Source: Rikenellaceae bacterium (GTDB lineage Bacteria > Bacteroidota > Bacteroidia > Bacteroidales > UBA932). Taken from it: a stretch of 47,021 nt of DNA. A program made the position numbers and the translations under genes. Shown in pieces: positions 32,302 to 40,684 of the stretch; within the stretch, counting starts at the first letter, position 1, and every line of letters starts with the position of its first letter. Location: the NCBI GenBank assembly GCA_900771335.1, contig CAAGNP010000035.1, positions 1-47,021 on the forward strand, in the 5' to 3' direction. The notes beneath the pieces are model-generated. The model saw nothing but the letters and a program-made list of their open reading frames with translations. It searched no databases and was not told the DNA's origin.

Positions 32302-32964
32302 ATGAAAACTAAAATTATTACACTACTGATGATCCTCCCTCTGCTGGTAGCATCGTGCGGCAACAACAAATCAAAAAAAGGGGAGACCAAAGAAGAAACC
32401 AAAGAACAGATTAAAGATATGGAAACCAAACTATCATTTGCACCGGAGTCTCTTCCTGAAGAGCCTATTTTCGAGATTATTACATCTGAAGGCACCATCA
32501 CAGTACTACTATATAAGGACACCCCTCTTCACAGGGACAACTTTGTAAAACTTGCAGCCCAGAACTTCTATGACAACATTTTGTTCCATAGAGTGATCAA
32601 TGGATTTATGATCCAGGTGGGCGATCCTTTGACCAAAGACCCTGCAAACGCCCCTAAATTCGGAACAGGCGGCCCAGGCTACACAGTTCCTGCAGAGTTC
32701 GTGGCAGAACACAACCACAAGAAAGGTGCACTTGCAGCTGCCAGACTTGGCGACATGGCTAACCCCAAAAGGGCCTCTTCAGGTTCACAATTCTACATAG
32801 TTCAGGATGAGAGAACCTGTGCCCAGCTTGATGGCGCCTACACTGTATTCGGTGAGACTCTCGACGGGTTTGAAGTTATCGACAAGATCGCTTCTGTACA
32901 GACCGACCAGAGAGACAGACCTATTAAAGACATAAAGATTATCACCATTAAGCCTGTACTATAA
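32302..32964 (+). CDS. Cyclophilin-type peptidyl-prolyl isomerase, lipoprotein
   Basis: The 220-residue protein has a lipoprotein signal (lipobox LVASC near residue 19), a Lys/Glu-rich linker (about 20-45) and a cyclophilin domain with FHRVINGFMIQVGDP, FGTGGPGYTVPAEF and SGSQFYIV. It helps exported proteins fold by isomerising proline bonds. Its TAA overlaps the next ATG by one base (TAATG), so it is cotranscribed with the RND pump and might assist assembly of the pump or channel. Confidence 0.92.
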   Translation: MKTKIITLLMILPLLVASCGNNKSKKGETKEETKEQIKDMETKLSFAPESLPEEPIFEIITSEGTITVLLYKDTPLHRDNFVKLAAQNFYDNILFHRVINGFMIQVGDPLTKDPANAPKFGTGGPGYTVPAEFVAEHNHKKGALAAARLGDMANPKRASSGSQFYIVQDERTCAQLDGAYTVFGETLDGFEVIDKIASVQTDQRDRPIKDIKIITIKPVL

Positions 32965-34067
32965 TGAAAAGAATATTGATTGGGATGATTTTGATTTCAT
33001 CCCTTTCTTTTGTCTCGTGCAAAAGTAAAACAGAAGCGGTCCAAGCCCCACCCAAGTACAAGACACAGGTAATCGATACCACTACAGCTGTAGTGTATTC
33101 TGAGTATTCTGCCGTCCTGCAAAGTGAAGCGGTGGTGGAGATCAGACCAAAAGTGACCGGATACCTGTCCAAAATAGCCATAAATGAAGGTCAATGGGTA
33201 AATAAAGGGGCTCTGCTCTTTAAAATCGATGACGCCGATTTCACACAGAAGGTAAACTCTGCCAAAGCTGGTGTACAGGCGGCCAAAGCCAATAGGGACA
33301 ACGCCTTGCTGGAGGTCAAAAAACTCACCCCCCTTGTACAGAAAGGGATCATAAGCCCATTTGAACTTGAGGCAAGACAGGGCAATCTTGATGCTGCAGA
33401 GGCTGCTTTGGTACAAGCAGAAGCTGCACTTGAAGATGCAAAAATCAACCTCGGCTACACCTCGATAACAGCACCCACCTCCGGTGTCCTAAGCAGAATC
33501 GAAGTTCGCGTAGGTTCTCTAATCGGGCCATCCAATACCTCACCCCTCACCACCATTTCGGGCGACGGCGATGTGTACGCATATTTCTCTTTCGATGAGA
33601 AAAATCTTGCACCCCTAAGGAGGGCCAGATTCAATAGCGGAGAGCACAATCCTACAGGGAAATCCAATATTGAACTCATTCTGGCTGATGGCCAGCAATA
33701 CGGGCACAAAGGAAAAATGGAGTCGGCTTCAGGAATTATCGACCGCACCACAGGTTCTATCCAGCTGAAGGTGGTATTCCCGAATCCTGACAATGAGATT
33801 CTGTCGGGCAGCAGCGGTGTAGTGAAAATCCCTGCCACATACAAAGGGTGCATCACAGTGCCACAAAGTGCCACATACGAGCTTCAGGACAAGATTATGA
33901 TTTACGTGGTCAATTCAGACAATACTGTCACCAGGAAAATCATCACTATCGAAGGTACTTCAGGCAAAGACTATGTGGTATCATCGGGCCTGAAACCCGG
34001 AGACAGAATCGTAATCGAAGGTGCAGACAAGCTTAAAGACGGTATGTCTATCACCCCTAATGAGTAA
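32964..34067 (+). CDS. RND efflux periplasmic adaptor (AcrA/MexA type)
   Basis: The 367-residue lipoprotein (lipobox FVSC) shows the adaptor order: lipoyl halves with VVEIRPKVTGYLSKIAINEGQWVNKGALLFKID and INLGYTSITAPTSGVLSRIEVRVGSLIGP, a helical hairpin between them (about 95-155), a beta-barrel, and a membrane-proximal region at the end. It links the inner-membrane pump to the outer channel. Neighbours complete the tripartite system. No local regulator gene is present. Confidence 0.93.
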   Translation: MKRILIGMILISSLSFVSCKSKTEAVQAPPKYKTQVIDTTTAVVYSEYSAVLQSEAVVEIRPKVTGYLSKIAINEGQWVNKGALLFKIDDADFTQKVNSAKAGVQAAKANRDNALLEVKKLTPLVQKGIISPFELEARQGNLDAAEAALVQAEAALEDAKINLGYTSITAPTSGVLSRIEVRVGSLIGPSNTSPLTTISGDGDVYAYFSFDEKNLAPLRRARFNSGEHNPTGKSNIELILADGQQYGHKGKMESASGIIDRTTGSIQLKVVFPNPDNEILSGSSGVVKIPATYKGCITVPQSATYELQDKIMIYVVNSDNTVTRKIITIEGTSGKDYVVSSGLKPGDRIVIEGADKLKDGMSITPNE

Positions 34068-34072
34068 AAAAG

Positions 34073-37000
34073 ATGGCTAAGAATATGTTTTTGAAACGGC
34101 CGGTACTATCTACGGTCATTTCAATATTGATAGTGATTCTGGGTGTATTGGGACTCGTCTCATTGCCCATCACATCATACCCCAATATCGCATCTCCCAT
34201 GGTGCAGGTTACAGCCCAGTACCCGGGAGCAAATGCTGAGGTGGTACTCAAGAGCGTAATTGCCCCATTGGAGGAGCAGATCAACGGCGTGGAGGGGATG
34301 ACATACATCTCATCTTCTGCTGGCAACGACGGTAGCGCCACCATAAAAGTGTATTTCGAGCTTGGGACAAATGCAGATATGGCTGCAGTCAATGTCCAGA
34401 ACCGCGTCTCTGCAGCATCCAGCAAACTCCCATCTGCAGTAACATCATACGGTGTCACCACCGAGAAGATGCAGAACACCATTCTCCTCATGCTTTCGGT
34501 ATACTCGGAAAATCCCGAATTCGACCAGACATTTGTGGAGAACTATGTCCGCATCAATGTTTTCCCCGAGCTTCAGCGCACCAACGGCGTGGGCCGTCTG
34601 AATGTGTTCGGCGCAGGTGACTACGCCATCCGCATCTGGCTTGACCCGGACAAGATGTCTCTGCTGAACCTTATGCCAAGCGACATCACCGCAGCCCTAC
34701 AGGAGCAGAATATAGAGGCAGCTCCGGGAAAATTTGGTGAGAACAGCGACGTGGCATTTGAATACACCATCAAATACAAAGGAAAATTCACCGATCCTAA
34801 ACAGTATGAGGATATAGTATTGAAAGCTTTCCCTGACGGAAGGATACTCAAACTAAAAGATGTGGCCAGAGTGGAGCTCGGTTCATTCAATTACTCTGTA
34901 AAGAACAGCGCATTCGGCTGCCCGAGTATCAGTATGGCGGCATACCAGATGGCGGGATCAAACGCTCAGGTGGTGGTGAATGACCTCCTTAACAAGATGG
35001 AGACTCTATCTGAGGATTTCCCTGAGGGGATGAAGTGGATTGCCCCATACAACACCAACAAATTCCTCGACGCATCCATACACCACGTGCTTAAAACCCT
35101 TTTCGAAGCATTCATCCTGGTATTTCTGGTAGTATTTGTCTTCCTGCAGGACCTCAAATCGACCATCATTCCAAGTATCTCGGCACTTGTGGCCCTCATC
35201 GGCACCATGTTCTGCCTAGTATTGTTCGGATTTACCATAAATATGCTTACCCTCTTCGCACTTGTCCTGGCGATTGGAATTGTGGTTGACGACGCCATTG
35301 TCGTCGTCGAGGCTGTACACGCCAAACTGCAGGAGGGGTACAAAAGCTCATACGAAGCCACAGAGAGTGCCATGGGCGAGATCCAGGGGGCCATCATCTC
35401 CATCTCACTGGTGATGTCGGCTGTATTTATCCCGGTCAGCTTCATGACAGGATCGACAGGTGTATTCTATCAGCAGTTCGCCCTCACCCTCGCATGTTCG
35501 GTGATATTGTCCGCAATCAATGCATTGACCCTCAGCCCTGTAATGTGCGCAATCTTTATCAAGCCACACCACTCGGACGGAGAGAAGGTATCATTCGGCA
35601 AGAGACTGGCCAACAGCTTCAATGCGGCATTTGACACCATGACCAATAAATACGGGAATATCCTTTCTCTGTTCTCAAGAAAGAAAATTATCCCGGTATC
35701 GATACTCGCAGCATTTGCCGTCATCGCTGTCGTTCTTATGAAGAACACCCCTACCGGCTTTATCCCAAATGAAGACCAGGGTATCTTGATGGTGGACTTG
35801 TCGATGCCTGCCGGAACATCTCTGGAGAGGACAGACGAGATATTATCTGAAATCGACTCCATCTGCGGAACCCACCCTGTGGTGGTGGACCGGATGTGCG
35901 TAACCGGCAGCAGCCTTATGAATGACGCCATAGGAAGTTCTTATGGCTTGATAGTAATGTCACTTAAAGACTGGGAGGAGAGAGAGGGGATTACAGTCAA
36001 GAATGTCATCGCAGAACTGACTCAGAAAGTCTCCCACATCAGAGACGGCAAGATTATATTCTTCGTCCCCCCTACTGTGCCCGGCTTCGGTATCTCATCA
36101 GGTTTTGAGATGCAGCTGCAGGACAAAAGCGGCGGCTCACTGGAGAAATTCTACGAGGTACAGCAGAATTATATTCAGAAACTCTCCGAAAGGGATGAGA
36201 TCCAGTACGCCACATCATCATTCAACATCAACTTCCCACAGTACGAATTTGATGTCAATGTGGACAAATGCAAGCTGGCAGGTGTAAGGGTAAGCGACGT
36301 CTTCAACACCTTGCAGGCCTACTACGGATCCTCTATCGTATCCGACTTCAACAGATTCAACAAATATTACAGGGTACTCATCCAGGCAGAGCCCAAAAGC
36401 AGGGAGAACCTTATGTCCATAAATGGTGTGAAGGTGAGAAACTCATCGGGCGAGATGGTTCCAATCTCCACCCTTGTCAATTTCAAGAGGGTATACGGAC
36501 CCGAATTGCTCAACAGGTACAATCTCTACACTTCGACCACCATCACTGGATCTCCGGCAGCAGGATATTCATCAGGTGACGCCATCAACGCCATCAGAGA
36601 GGTGGCCACAGAGGTGCTCCCTACCGGATACGGCTACGACTTCTCCGGCATGACACGCGAGGAGATAGCCTCATCAGGTCAGCAAGGTATAATATTCCTC
36701 CTCTGCTTCATATTTGTATTCCTTATCCTCTCTGCCCAATATGAGAGCTATATCCTCCCATGGTCAGTCCTTCTCGCTCTGGTGATAGGTGTGGCCGGAG
36801 TATATATCTTCATAAACATGGTGGGTATTGAAAGCAACATCTATGTGCAGGTAGCACTTATTATGCTTATCGGTCTGCTCGCCAAAAACGGTATCCTTAT
36901 CGTCGAATTTGCCAAACAGCGTTATGAGTCGGGCTCGGATGTCGTAGAGGCAGCCATAAGTGGTGCAAAAGCCCGTCTGAGACCTATCCTTATGACCTCA

Positions 37001-37189
37001 TTTGCATTTATCTTCGGATTGATACCACTATGCTTATCAAGCGGAGCAGGGGCAGTGGGTAATGTCTCAATCGGCATCGCTGCTGTAGGAGGCATGTTTA
37101 TCGGCACCCTGTTCGGCGTGTTCGTCATTCCGATCATGTATATTATTTTCCAGAATCTGGACAGTAAACTTAGCAAGAAGAAAGCATGA
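34073..37189 (+). CDS. RND multidrug efflux permease (AcrB/HAE1 family)
   Basis: The 1038-residue inner-membrane proton antiporter has 12 membrane segments and two large periplasmic loops. RPVLSTVISILIVILGVLGL opens it, TM4 holds the proton-relay pair in GIVVDDAIVVVEAV, and GFIPNEDQGILMVDLSMPAG and GLLAKNGILIVEFAK are HAE1 hallmarks. It expels amphiphilic compounds or drugs; the substrate range cannot be inferred. Spaced 5 bases after the adaptor gene and overlapping the channel gene by 4. Confidence 0.96.
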   Translation: MAKNMFLKRPVLSTVISILIVILGVLGLVSLPITSYPNIASPMVQVTAQYPGANAEVVLKSVIAPLEEQINGVEGMTYISSSAGNDGSATIKVYFELGTNADMAAVNVQNRVSAASSKLPSAVTSYGVTTEKMQNTILLMLSVYSENPEFDQTFVENYVRINVFPELQRTNGVGRLNVFGAGDYAIRIWLDPDKMSLLNLMPSDITAALQEQNIEAAPGKFGENSDVAFEYTIKYKGKFTDPKQYEDIVLKAFPDGRILKLKDVARVELGSFNYSVKNSAFGCPSISMAAYQMAGSNAQVVVNDLLNKMETLSEDFPEGMKWIAPYNTNKFLDASIHHVLKTLFEAFILVFLVVFVFLQDLKSTIIPSISALVALIGTMFCLVLFGFTINMLTLFALVLAIGIVVDDAIVVVEAVHAKLQEGYKSSYEATESAMGEIQGAIISISLVMSAVFIPVSFMTGSTGVFYQQFALTLACSVILSAINALTLSPVMCAIFIKPHHSDGEKVSFGKRLANSFNAAFDTMTNKYGNILSLFSRKKIIPVSILAAFAVIAVVLMKNTPTGFIPNEDQGILMVDLSMPAGTSLERTDEILSEIDSICGTHPVVVDRMCVTGSSLMNDAIGSSYGLIVMSLKDWEEREGITVKNVIAELTQKVSHIRDGKIIFFVPPTVPGFGISSGFEMQLQDKSGGSLEKFYEVQQNYIQKLSERDEIQYATSSFNINFPQYEFDVNVDKCKLAGVRVSDVFNTLQAYYGSSIVSDFNRFNKYYRVLIQAEPKSRENLMSINGVKVRNSSGEMVPISTLVNFKRVYGPELLNRYNLYTSTTITGSPAAGYSSGDAINAIREVATEVLPTGYGYDFSGMTREEIASSGQQGIIFLLCFIFVFLILSAQYESYILPWSVLLALVIGVAGVYIFINMVGIESNIYVQVALIMLIGLLAKNGILIVEFAKQRYESGSDVVEAAISGAKARLRPILMTSFAFIFGLIPLCLSSGAGAVGNVSIGIAAVGGMFIGTLFGVFVIPIMYIIFQNLDSKLSKKKA

Positions 37190-38556
37190 AAAAGATAATT
37201 TATTTAATAGCCGGAGCCATTCTTATCTCTTCCTGCGCTGTAAAATACCAGCAGCCGAAGGTGGATGCAGACCATCTGGTCAGAGGGGCCGAATGCACAG
37301 ACACTACATTTGATGTCCACCAGCTTGACTGGAGGGAATTCTACCAGGATCCTTATCTTGTGGCTTTGATTGACTCCGCACTGATCCACAACTTCGACAT
37401 GAAGGTGGCATTGGCTCGCATCGAACAGGCTGCATCATATTTCAAGCAGGGGAAAGCTGCATTTTTCCCTTCATTGAATGCCAATGTTTCCGGAGGGATC
37501 ACCCAGCCCGACCTCAAATCAAGTTCTACCCAATACTATTCATTGGGGGCAAACCTCTCATGGGAGATTGACATATGGGGCAAAATAAGCAGCGCAAAAA
37601 GGGGGAAATATGAGGCTCTCCTCGCACAGCAGAACACCAGAAATGCCATCCAGACCAAGCTTATATCTAGCATTGCGACAGCATACTACTCGCTGGTAGT
37701 CCTTGACACCGAAAAGCGGTTCATTATTGAGACTATCCAAAACAGGGAGGAGTACCTTGCGACAGTCAAGGAGCTCAAAAATGCCGCACAGGTGACTGAA
37801 GTGGCTGTTCTACAGGCAGAGGCTCAGCTATTGCTCGCAAAAACCTACCTGCCCGATATCGAGCACGCCATCTTCCGGACCGAGAGCACACTCTCTCTGC
37901 TGCTGGGCGTTCCCCCCATGGAGATTCCGAGGGGAAGCGTCAACTCTCTCGAGGATATCCACTTCCCTATAATGGAGGAGATCGGAGTTCCCGCCAAATT
38001 GCTCCGCAACAGACCCGATGTTCTCGCTGCAGAGCACTCTCTGAAAGGGGCTCTGGAAGGGTTCAACAGCGCCAAGGCGGCCATGTACCCATCATTGACC
38101 CTCACCGGAAACATATCCAGTGACGCCACATACATATCCAATTGGTTTGCAATGCCGGGATCCCTCATCTACGGACTTATAGGTGGCCTTACCCAGCCAA
38201 TCTTCAATTCCAGGGCCCTCCGCACCCAGAAAGAGGTGGCCTATCAGGAGTATCAGATTGCCGCCATTGAATTCCAGGAATGCGTCCTGAATGCAGGTGC
38301 AGAGGTATCCAACACCCTATCGTCGCTAAGGAGTGACAGGGAGAAGGTGGGATACATGACCAAGCAGACCATTGCCCTGGGAAAAGCTTATGACTACTCG
38401 GTAGAACTCCTCATCAACGGATATGCAAACTATCTGGATGTCCTCAGCGCCCAGGAGGGATTCTTCAACGCCAAAATAAACTTAATCATGGGGTTACAAG
38501 AGTGTATCAACGACCATATCGAACTTTACCGCGCACTTGGCGGCGGCTGGAACTAA
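37186..38556 (+). CDS. Outer-membrane efflux channel lipoprotein (OprM/NodT family)
   Basis: The 456-residue lipoprotein (lipobox LISSC) has the two TolC repeats: long helices KVALARIEQAASYFKQGKAAFFPSLNANVSG and the later LRNRPDVLAAEHSLKGALEGFNSAKAAMYPSLTLTGNI, which end in beta-barrel strands. It forms the trimeric outer-membrane exit duct for the pump. The ATG overlaps the permease stop (ATGA). A terminator lies 78 bases after the stop. Confidence 0.95.
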   Translation: MKKIIYLIAGAILISSCAVKYQQPKVDADHLVRGAECTDTTFDVHQLDWREFYQDPYLVALIDSALIHNFDMKVALARIEQAASYFKQGKAAFFPSLNANVSGGITQPDLKSSSTQYYSLGANLSWEIDIWGKISSAKRGKYEALLAQQNTRNAIQTKLISSIATAYYSLVVLDTEKRFIIETIQNREEYLATVKELKNAAQVTEVAVLQAEAQLLLAKTYLPDIEHAIFRTESTLSLLLGVPPMEIPRGSVNSLEDIHFPIMEEIGVPAKLLRNRPDVLAAEHSLKGALEGFNSAKAAMYPSLTLTGNISSDATYISNWFAMPGSLIYGLIGGLTQPIFNSRALRTQKEVAYQEYQIAAIEFQECVLNAGAEVSNTLSSLRSDREKVGYMTKQTIALGKAYDYSVELLINGYANYLDVLSAQEGFFNAKINLIMGLQECINDHIELYRALGGGWN

Positions 38557-38633
38557 GTTTGGCACAGTAATTGTAACATTCTTAAATCAGATAGATTTTT
38601 CATAGATTAAGTTTTAGGTTAAAATAAAGAACT

Positions 38634-38664
38634 GGCAGCAAAAAAATGCTGCCTTTTCTTTTTT
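38634..38664 (+). terminator. Terminator of the efflux operon
   Basis: GGCAGC (38634-38639) pairs with GCTGCC (38648-38653), loop AAAAAAAT, followed by TTTTCTTTTTT. It is directly upstream of the rpsP promoter. Confidence 0.8.
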
Positions 38665-38680
38665 ATATAAAAAAATTGCC

Positions 38681-38688
38681 TACATTTG
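38681..38688 (+). promoter_or_regulatory. -7 box of rpsP-rimM
   Basis: TACATTTG, an exact TAnnTTTG. The -33 position falls in the terminator T-run and has no TTTG. Predicted start about 38693; leader about 60 bases. Confidence 0.5.
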
Positions 38689-38708
38689 CGGGCCTTTTCT
38701 CGAGTAGA

Positions 38709-38717
38709 TAAGGAGGT
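38709..38717 (+). promoter_or_regulatory. Full Shine-Dalgarno stranded in the rpsP leader
   Basis: TAAGGAGGT is complementary to the whole 16S tail but ends 35 bases before the rpsP ATG, too far for direct initiation, and no start codon follows it at 5-12 bases. It could be a ribosome standby or an autoregulatory binding site. Confidence 0.6.
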
Positions 38718-38752
38718 TATATTTTAAAAACAACTAATAAACCTTTAACAAA

Positions 38753-39301
38753 ATGGCTGTTAAAATTCGTTTAGCCCGCCACGGAAAGAAAAACTACGCT
38801 TTCTATCACATCGTGGCTGCTGACTCTCGCGCTCCACGCGATGGTCGTTTCATCGAGCTTCTTGGCTCTTACAATCCAAACACTAACCCTGCAACTATCA
38901 ACCTTGACGCTGAGAAAGCCCTTAAATGGCTTAACAACGGTGCTCAACCATCTGATACTTGCCGTCGCATCCTTTCTTACGAAGGTGTACTTCTTAAGAA
39001 ACACCTACAAGGTGGCGTTCTTAAAGGTGCTCTTACTCAAGAGGCTGCTGACCAGAAATGGGAGGCTTGGAAAGCTGAAAAAGCTGCTAAAGTAAGCGCT
39101 AAGAAACAAAATCTTTCAGCTACTGCTAAAGCTGCTGCCAAAGAGAGCCTTGCTGCTGAAGCTAAGGTAAATCAAGAGAGAGCAGAAGCTATCGCTAAAA
39201 GAAAAGCTGAAGAGGCTGCTGCTAAAGCTGCTGAAGAGGCTGCTGCCGCTGCTGCTGCAGAAGCTCCTGCTGAAGAAACCGCTGAAAATCCTGAGGCGTA
39301 A
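38753..39301 (+). CDS. rpsP: Small ribosomal subunit protein bS16 with long acidic/Ala-rich tail
   Basis: Residues 1-80 are typical S16 (MAVKIRLARHGKKNYAFYHIV, DSRAPRDGRFIELLGSYNP). The remaining about 100 residues are low-complexity Ala/Lys/Glu (for example KRKAEEAAAKAAEEAAAAAA), ending EETAENPEA. E. coli bS16 is about 82 residues; tailed forms occur in Bacteroidota. The tail is probably helical or disordered on the ribosome surface. Codon use is strongly biased, as expected for ribosomal proteins. rimM follows after 4 bases. Confidence 0.95.
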   Translation: MAVKIRLARHGKKNYAFYHIVAADSRAPRDGRFIELLGSYNPNTNPATINLDAEKALKWLNNGAQPSDTCRRILSYEGVLLKKHLQGGVLKGALTQEAADQKWEAWKAEKAAKVSAKKQNLSATAKAAAKESLAAEAKVNQERAEAIAKRKAEEAAAKAAEEAAAAAAAEAPAEETAENPEA

Positions 39302-39305
39302 TCAG

Positions 39306-39794
39306 ATGTTTCCGGCCGTAGACGATCTTCTGCCGATAGCACAGGTGTTGAAATCTTACGGCACCCAAGGGGAGGTTTTGATCAGCTTCCTCGCTGCGAT
39401 GCCAGACGATATTGACCTTAACGAACCGGTGTTCCTCATCCCAGAGGGACTGCCGGTTCCTTTTTTTATTGAAGACCTCCAGTTCAGAGGAACCTCCAAA
39501 GCCCTTGTCAAATTTGAAGACATCGACTCGATGAAAGAGGCCGAGGAGATTACAAACCAAAAAATCTATTACCCTGCACACATGTGCTACAGCGAAGAGT
39601 CTGACTCGCTGCTGGGGTACACCCTATACAATCAAAATGGGGAAAAAGTGGGTATCATCACCCAGGTTCACGACTTCTCAGGGAACACTTGCCTCGAGGT
39701 AAACGGCAATCTTATTCCGCTGCATCCCGATCTGATCATCAAACTTCAGAAAAAAGGGAGAAAAATTACTGTAAATATACCCGAAGGACTATAA
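39306..39794 (+). CDS. rimM: Ribosome maturation factor RimM
   Basis: The 162-residue protein has the RimM N-terminal domain (IAQVLKSYGTQGEVLISFL) and a PRC-barrel C-terminal domain (LLGYTLYNQNGEKVGIITQV). It helps mature the 30S head domain and binds uS19. Its gene follows rpsP directly, as in many bacteria; trmD and rplS are not next here. Ends IPEGL. Confidence 0.93.
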   Translation: MFPAVDDLLPIAQVLKSYGTQGEVLISFLAAMPDDIDLNEPVFLIPEGLPVPFFIEDLQFRGTSKALVKFEDIDSMKEAEEITNQKIYYPAHMCYSEESDSLLGYTLYNQNGEKVGIITQVHDFSGNTCLEVNGNLIPLHPDLIIKLQKKGRKITVNIPEGL

Positions 39795-39812
39795 TTTCCA
39801 GGCCACAATATA

Positions 39813-39844
39813 TTTGCACAAACGGAATTATATTCATACATTTG
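39813..39844 (+). promoter_or_regulatory. Promoter of the caspase-like operon
   Basis: TTTG (39813-39816), 20 bases, TACATTTG (39837-39844). Leader about 30 bases to the ATG at 39879. A second TATATTTG (39809-39816) overlaps the -33 box and could act as an alternative -7 element. Confidence 0.65.
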
Positions 39845-39878
39845 TCTCGATTAATCAAACATTTTAGGCCTAAATATC

Positions 39879-40682
39879 ATGAAAAGAGTTTTTGCAACGA
39901 TACTCGTTGTTGCATTGTCTTTATTTTCATCGCTCACATCATATGCTGATGTGAAGATTGTAACTGTTCGCGCTGAAGGAAAGTGCGAACTCTCCAGATT
40001 TATCACCATCGAACAAGCTGAGCAAAAAGCCCTACAAGAGGCTAAACAAGAGGCACTTAGAAAAGCAGGTGTCCCTGAAAACGTATGGTCTGTTTTTGGC
40101 ACTGTCACTGAAAGCGATGGCCAAGCCTTCAAACAAGCCTACTCCGAGATGAGCGTCCTGGCTGTCGGTGGTCTGGTAAATATTCTTGAAACTCCCACCT
40201 ACACCCAGGAGTACAACAAAGGAGAAAAACGAACCTATGTGGTATGCAAAATACACGCTGAGGTAAAAAAGGGGGATCAGGTGGACAAGTCATACCAGAT
40301 AAAAGTGGATGGCATCTCTTCTGTCTACAAAGTGGACGAAACCTTCAGCATGAATATACAGGTCTCATCTGACTCATATGTAAGGGTTTTCTGGTTTAAC
40401 GAATCTGATGGATCCCAATTGCTTCCAAACTCTTACGAACAAAACCACTATGTTCCAAAAGGTACGACAAGGGTCTTTCCTAACTCAGAACTCTATGATC
40501 TGGGAATAGCAAAAAATGATCCCGCCAAAGAGACTGAATTGGTAAATGTCATGGTCGTAGCTACCAAAACAGATTATCCCTTCTTCGAGGACACTGTATC
40601 ATTCGAATCTTTACTTAAGTGGATTTATGACATACCCGCATCTGACAGATGCGCATCATTTGAAACATTTTATATTAAATAA
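39879..40682 (+). CDS. Exported LPP20-like/DUF4384 protein
   Basis: The 267-residue protein starts with a signal peptide (MKRVFATILVVALSLFSSLTSYA). Residues about 25-120 resemble the LPP20/FlgT N-terminal fold, with helix EQAEQKALQEAKQEALRKAG. Residues about 145-250 match DUF4384 (VDETFSMNIQVSSDSYVRVFWF, then YDLGIA and VVATKTDYPF). In other bacteria DUF4384 domains often occur beside or inside caspase-like proteins. The caspase gene begins 2 bases after this stop. It may be a periplasmic partner that senses or binds a ligand. Role otherwise unknown. Confidence 0.78.
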   Translation: MKRVFATILVVALSLFSSLTSYADVKIVTVRAEGKCELSRFITIEQAEQKALQEAKQEALRKAGVPENVWSVFGTVTESDGQAFKQAYSEMSVLAVGGLVNILETPTYTQEYNKGEKRTYVVCKIHAEVKKGDQVDKSYQIKVDGISSVYKVDETFSMNIQVSSDSYVRVFWFNESDGSQLLPNSYEQNHYVPKGTTRVFPNSELYDLGIAKNDPAKETELVNVMVVATKTDYPFFEDTVSFESLLKWIYDIPASDRCASFETFYIK

Positions 40683-40684
40683 TT

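Noticed and set aside
34966..35445. Minus-strand ORF of 159 codons inside the RND permease
   Set aside because: Antisense shadow of conserved membrane segments; Met/Thr/Ser-rich composition is expected from the reverse of such codons.
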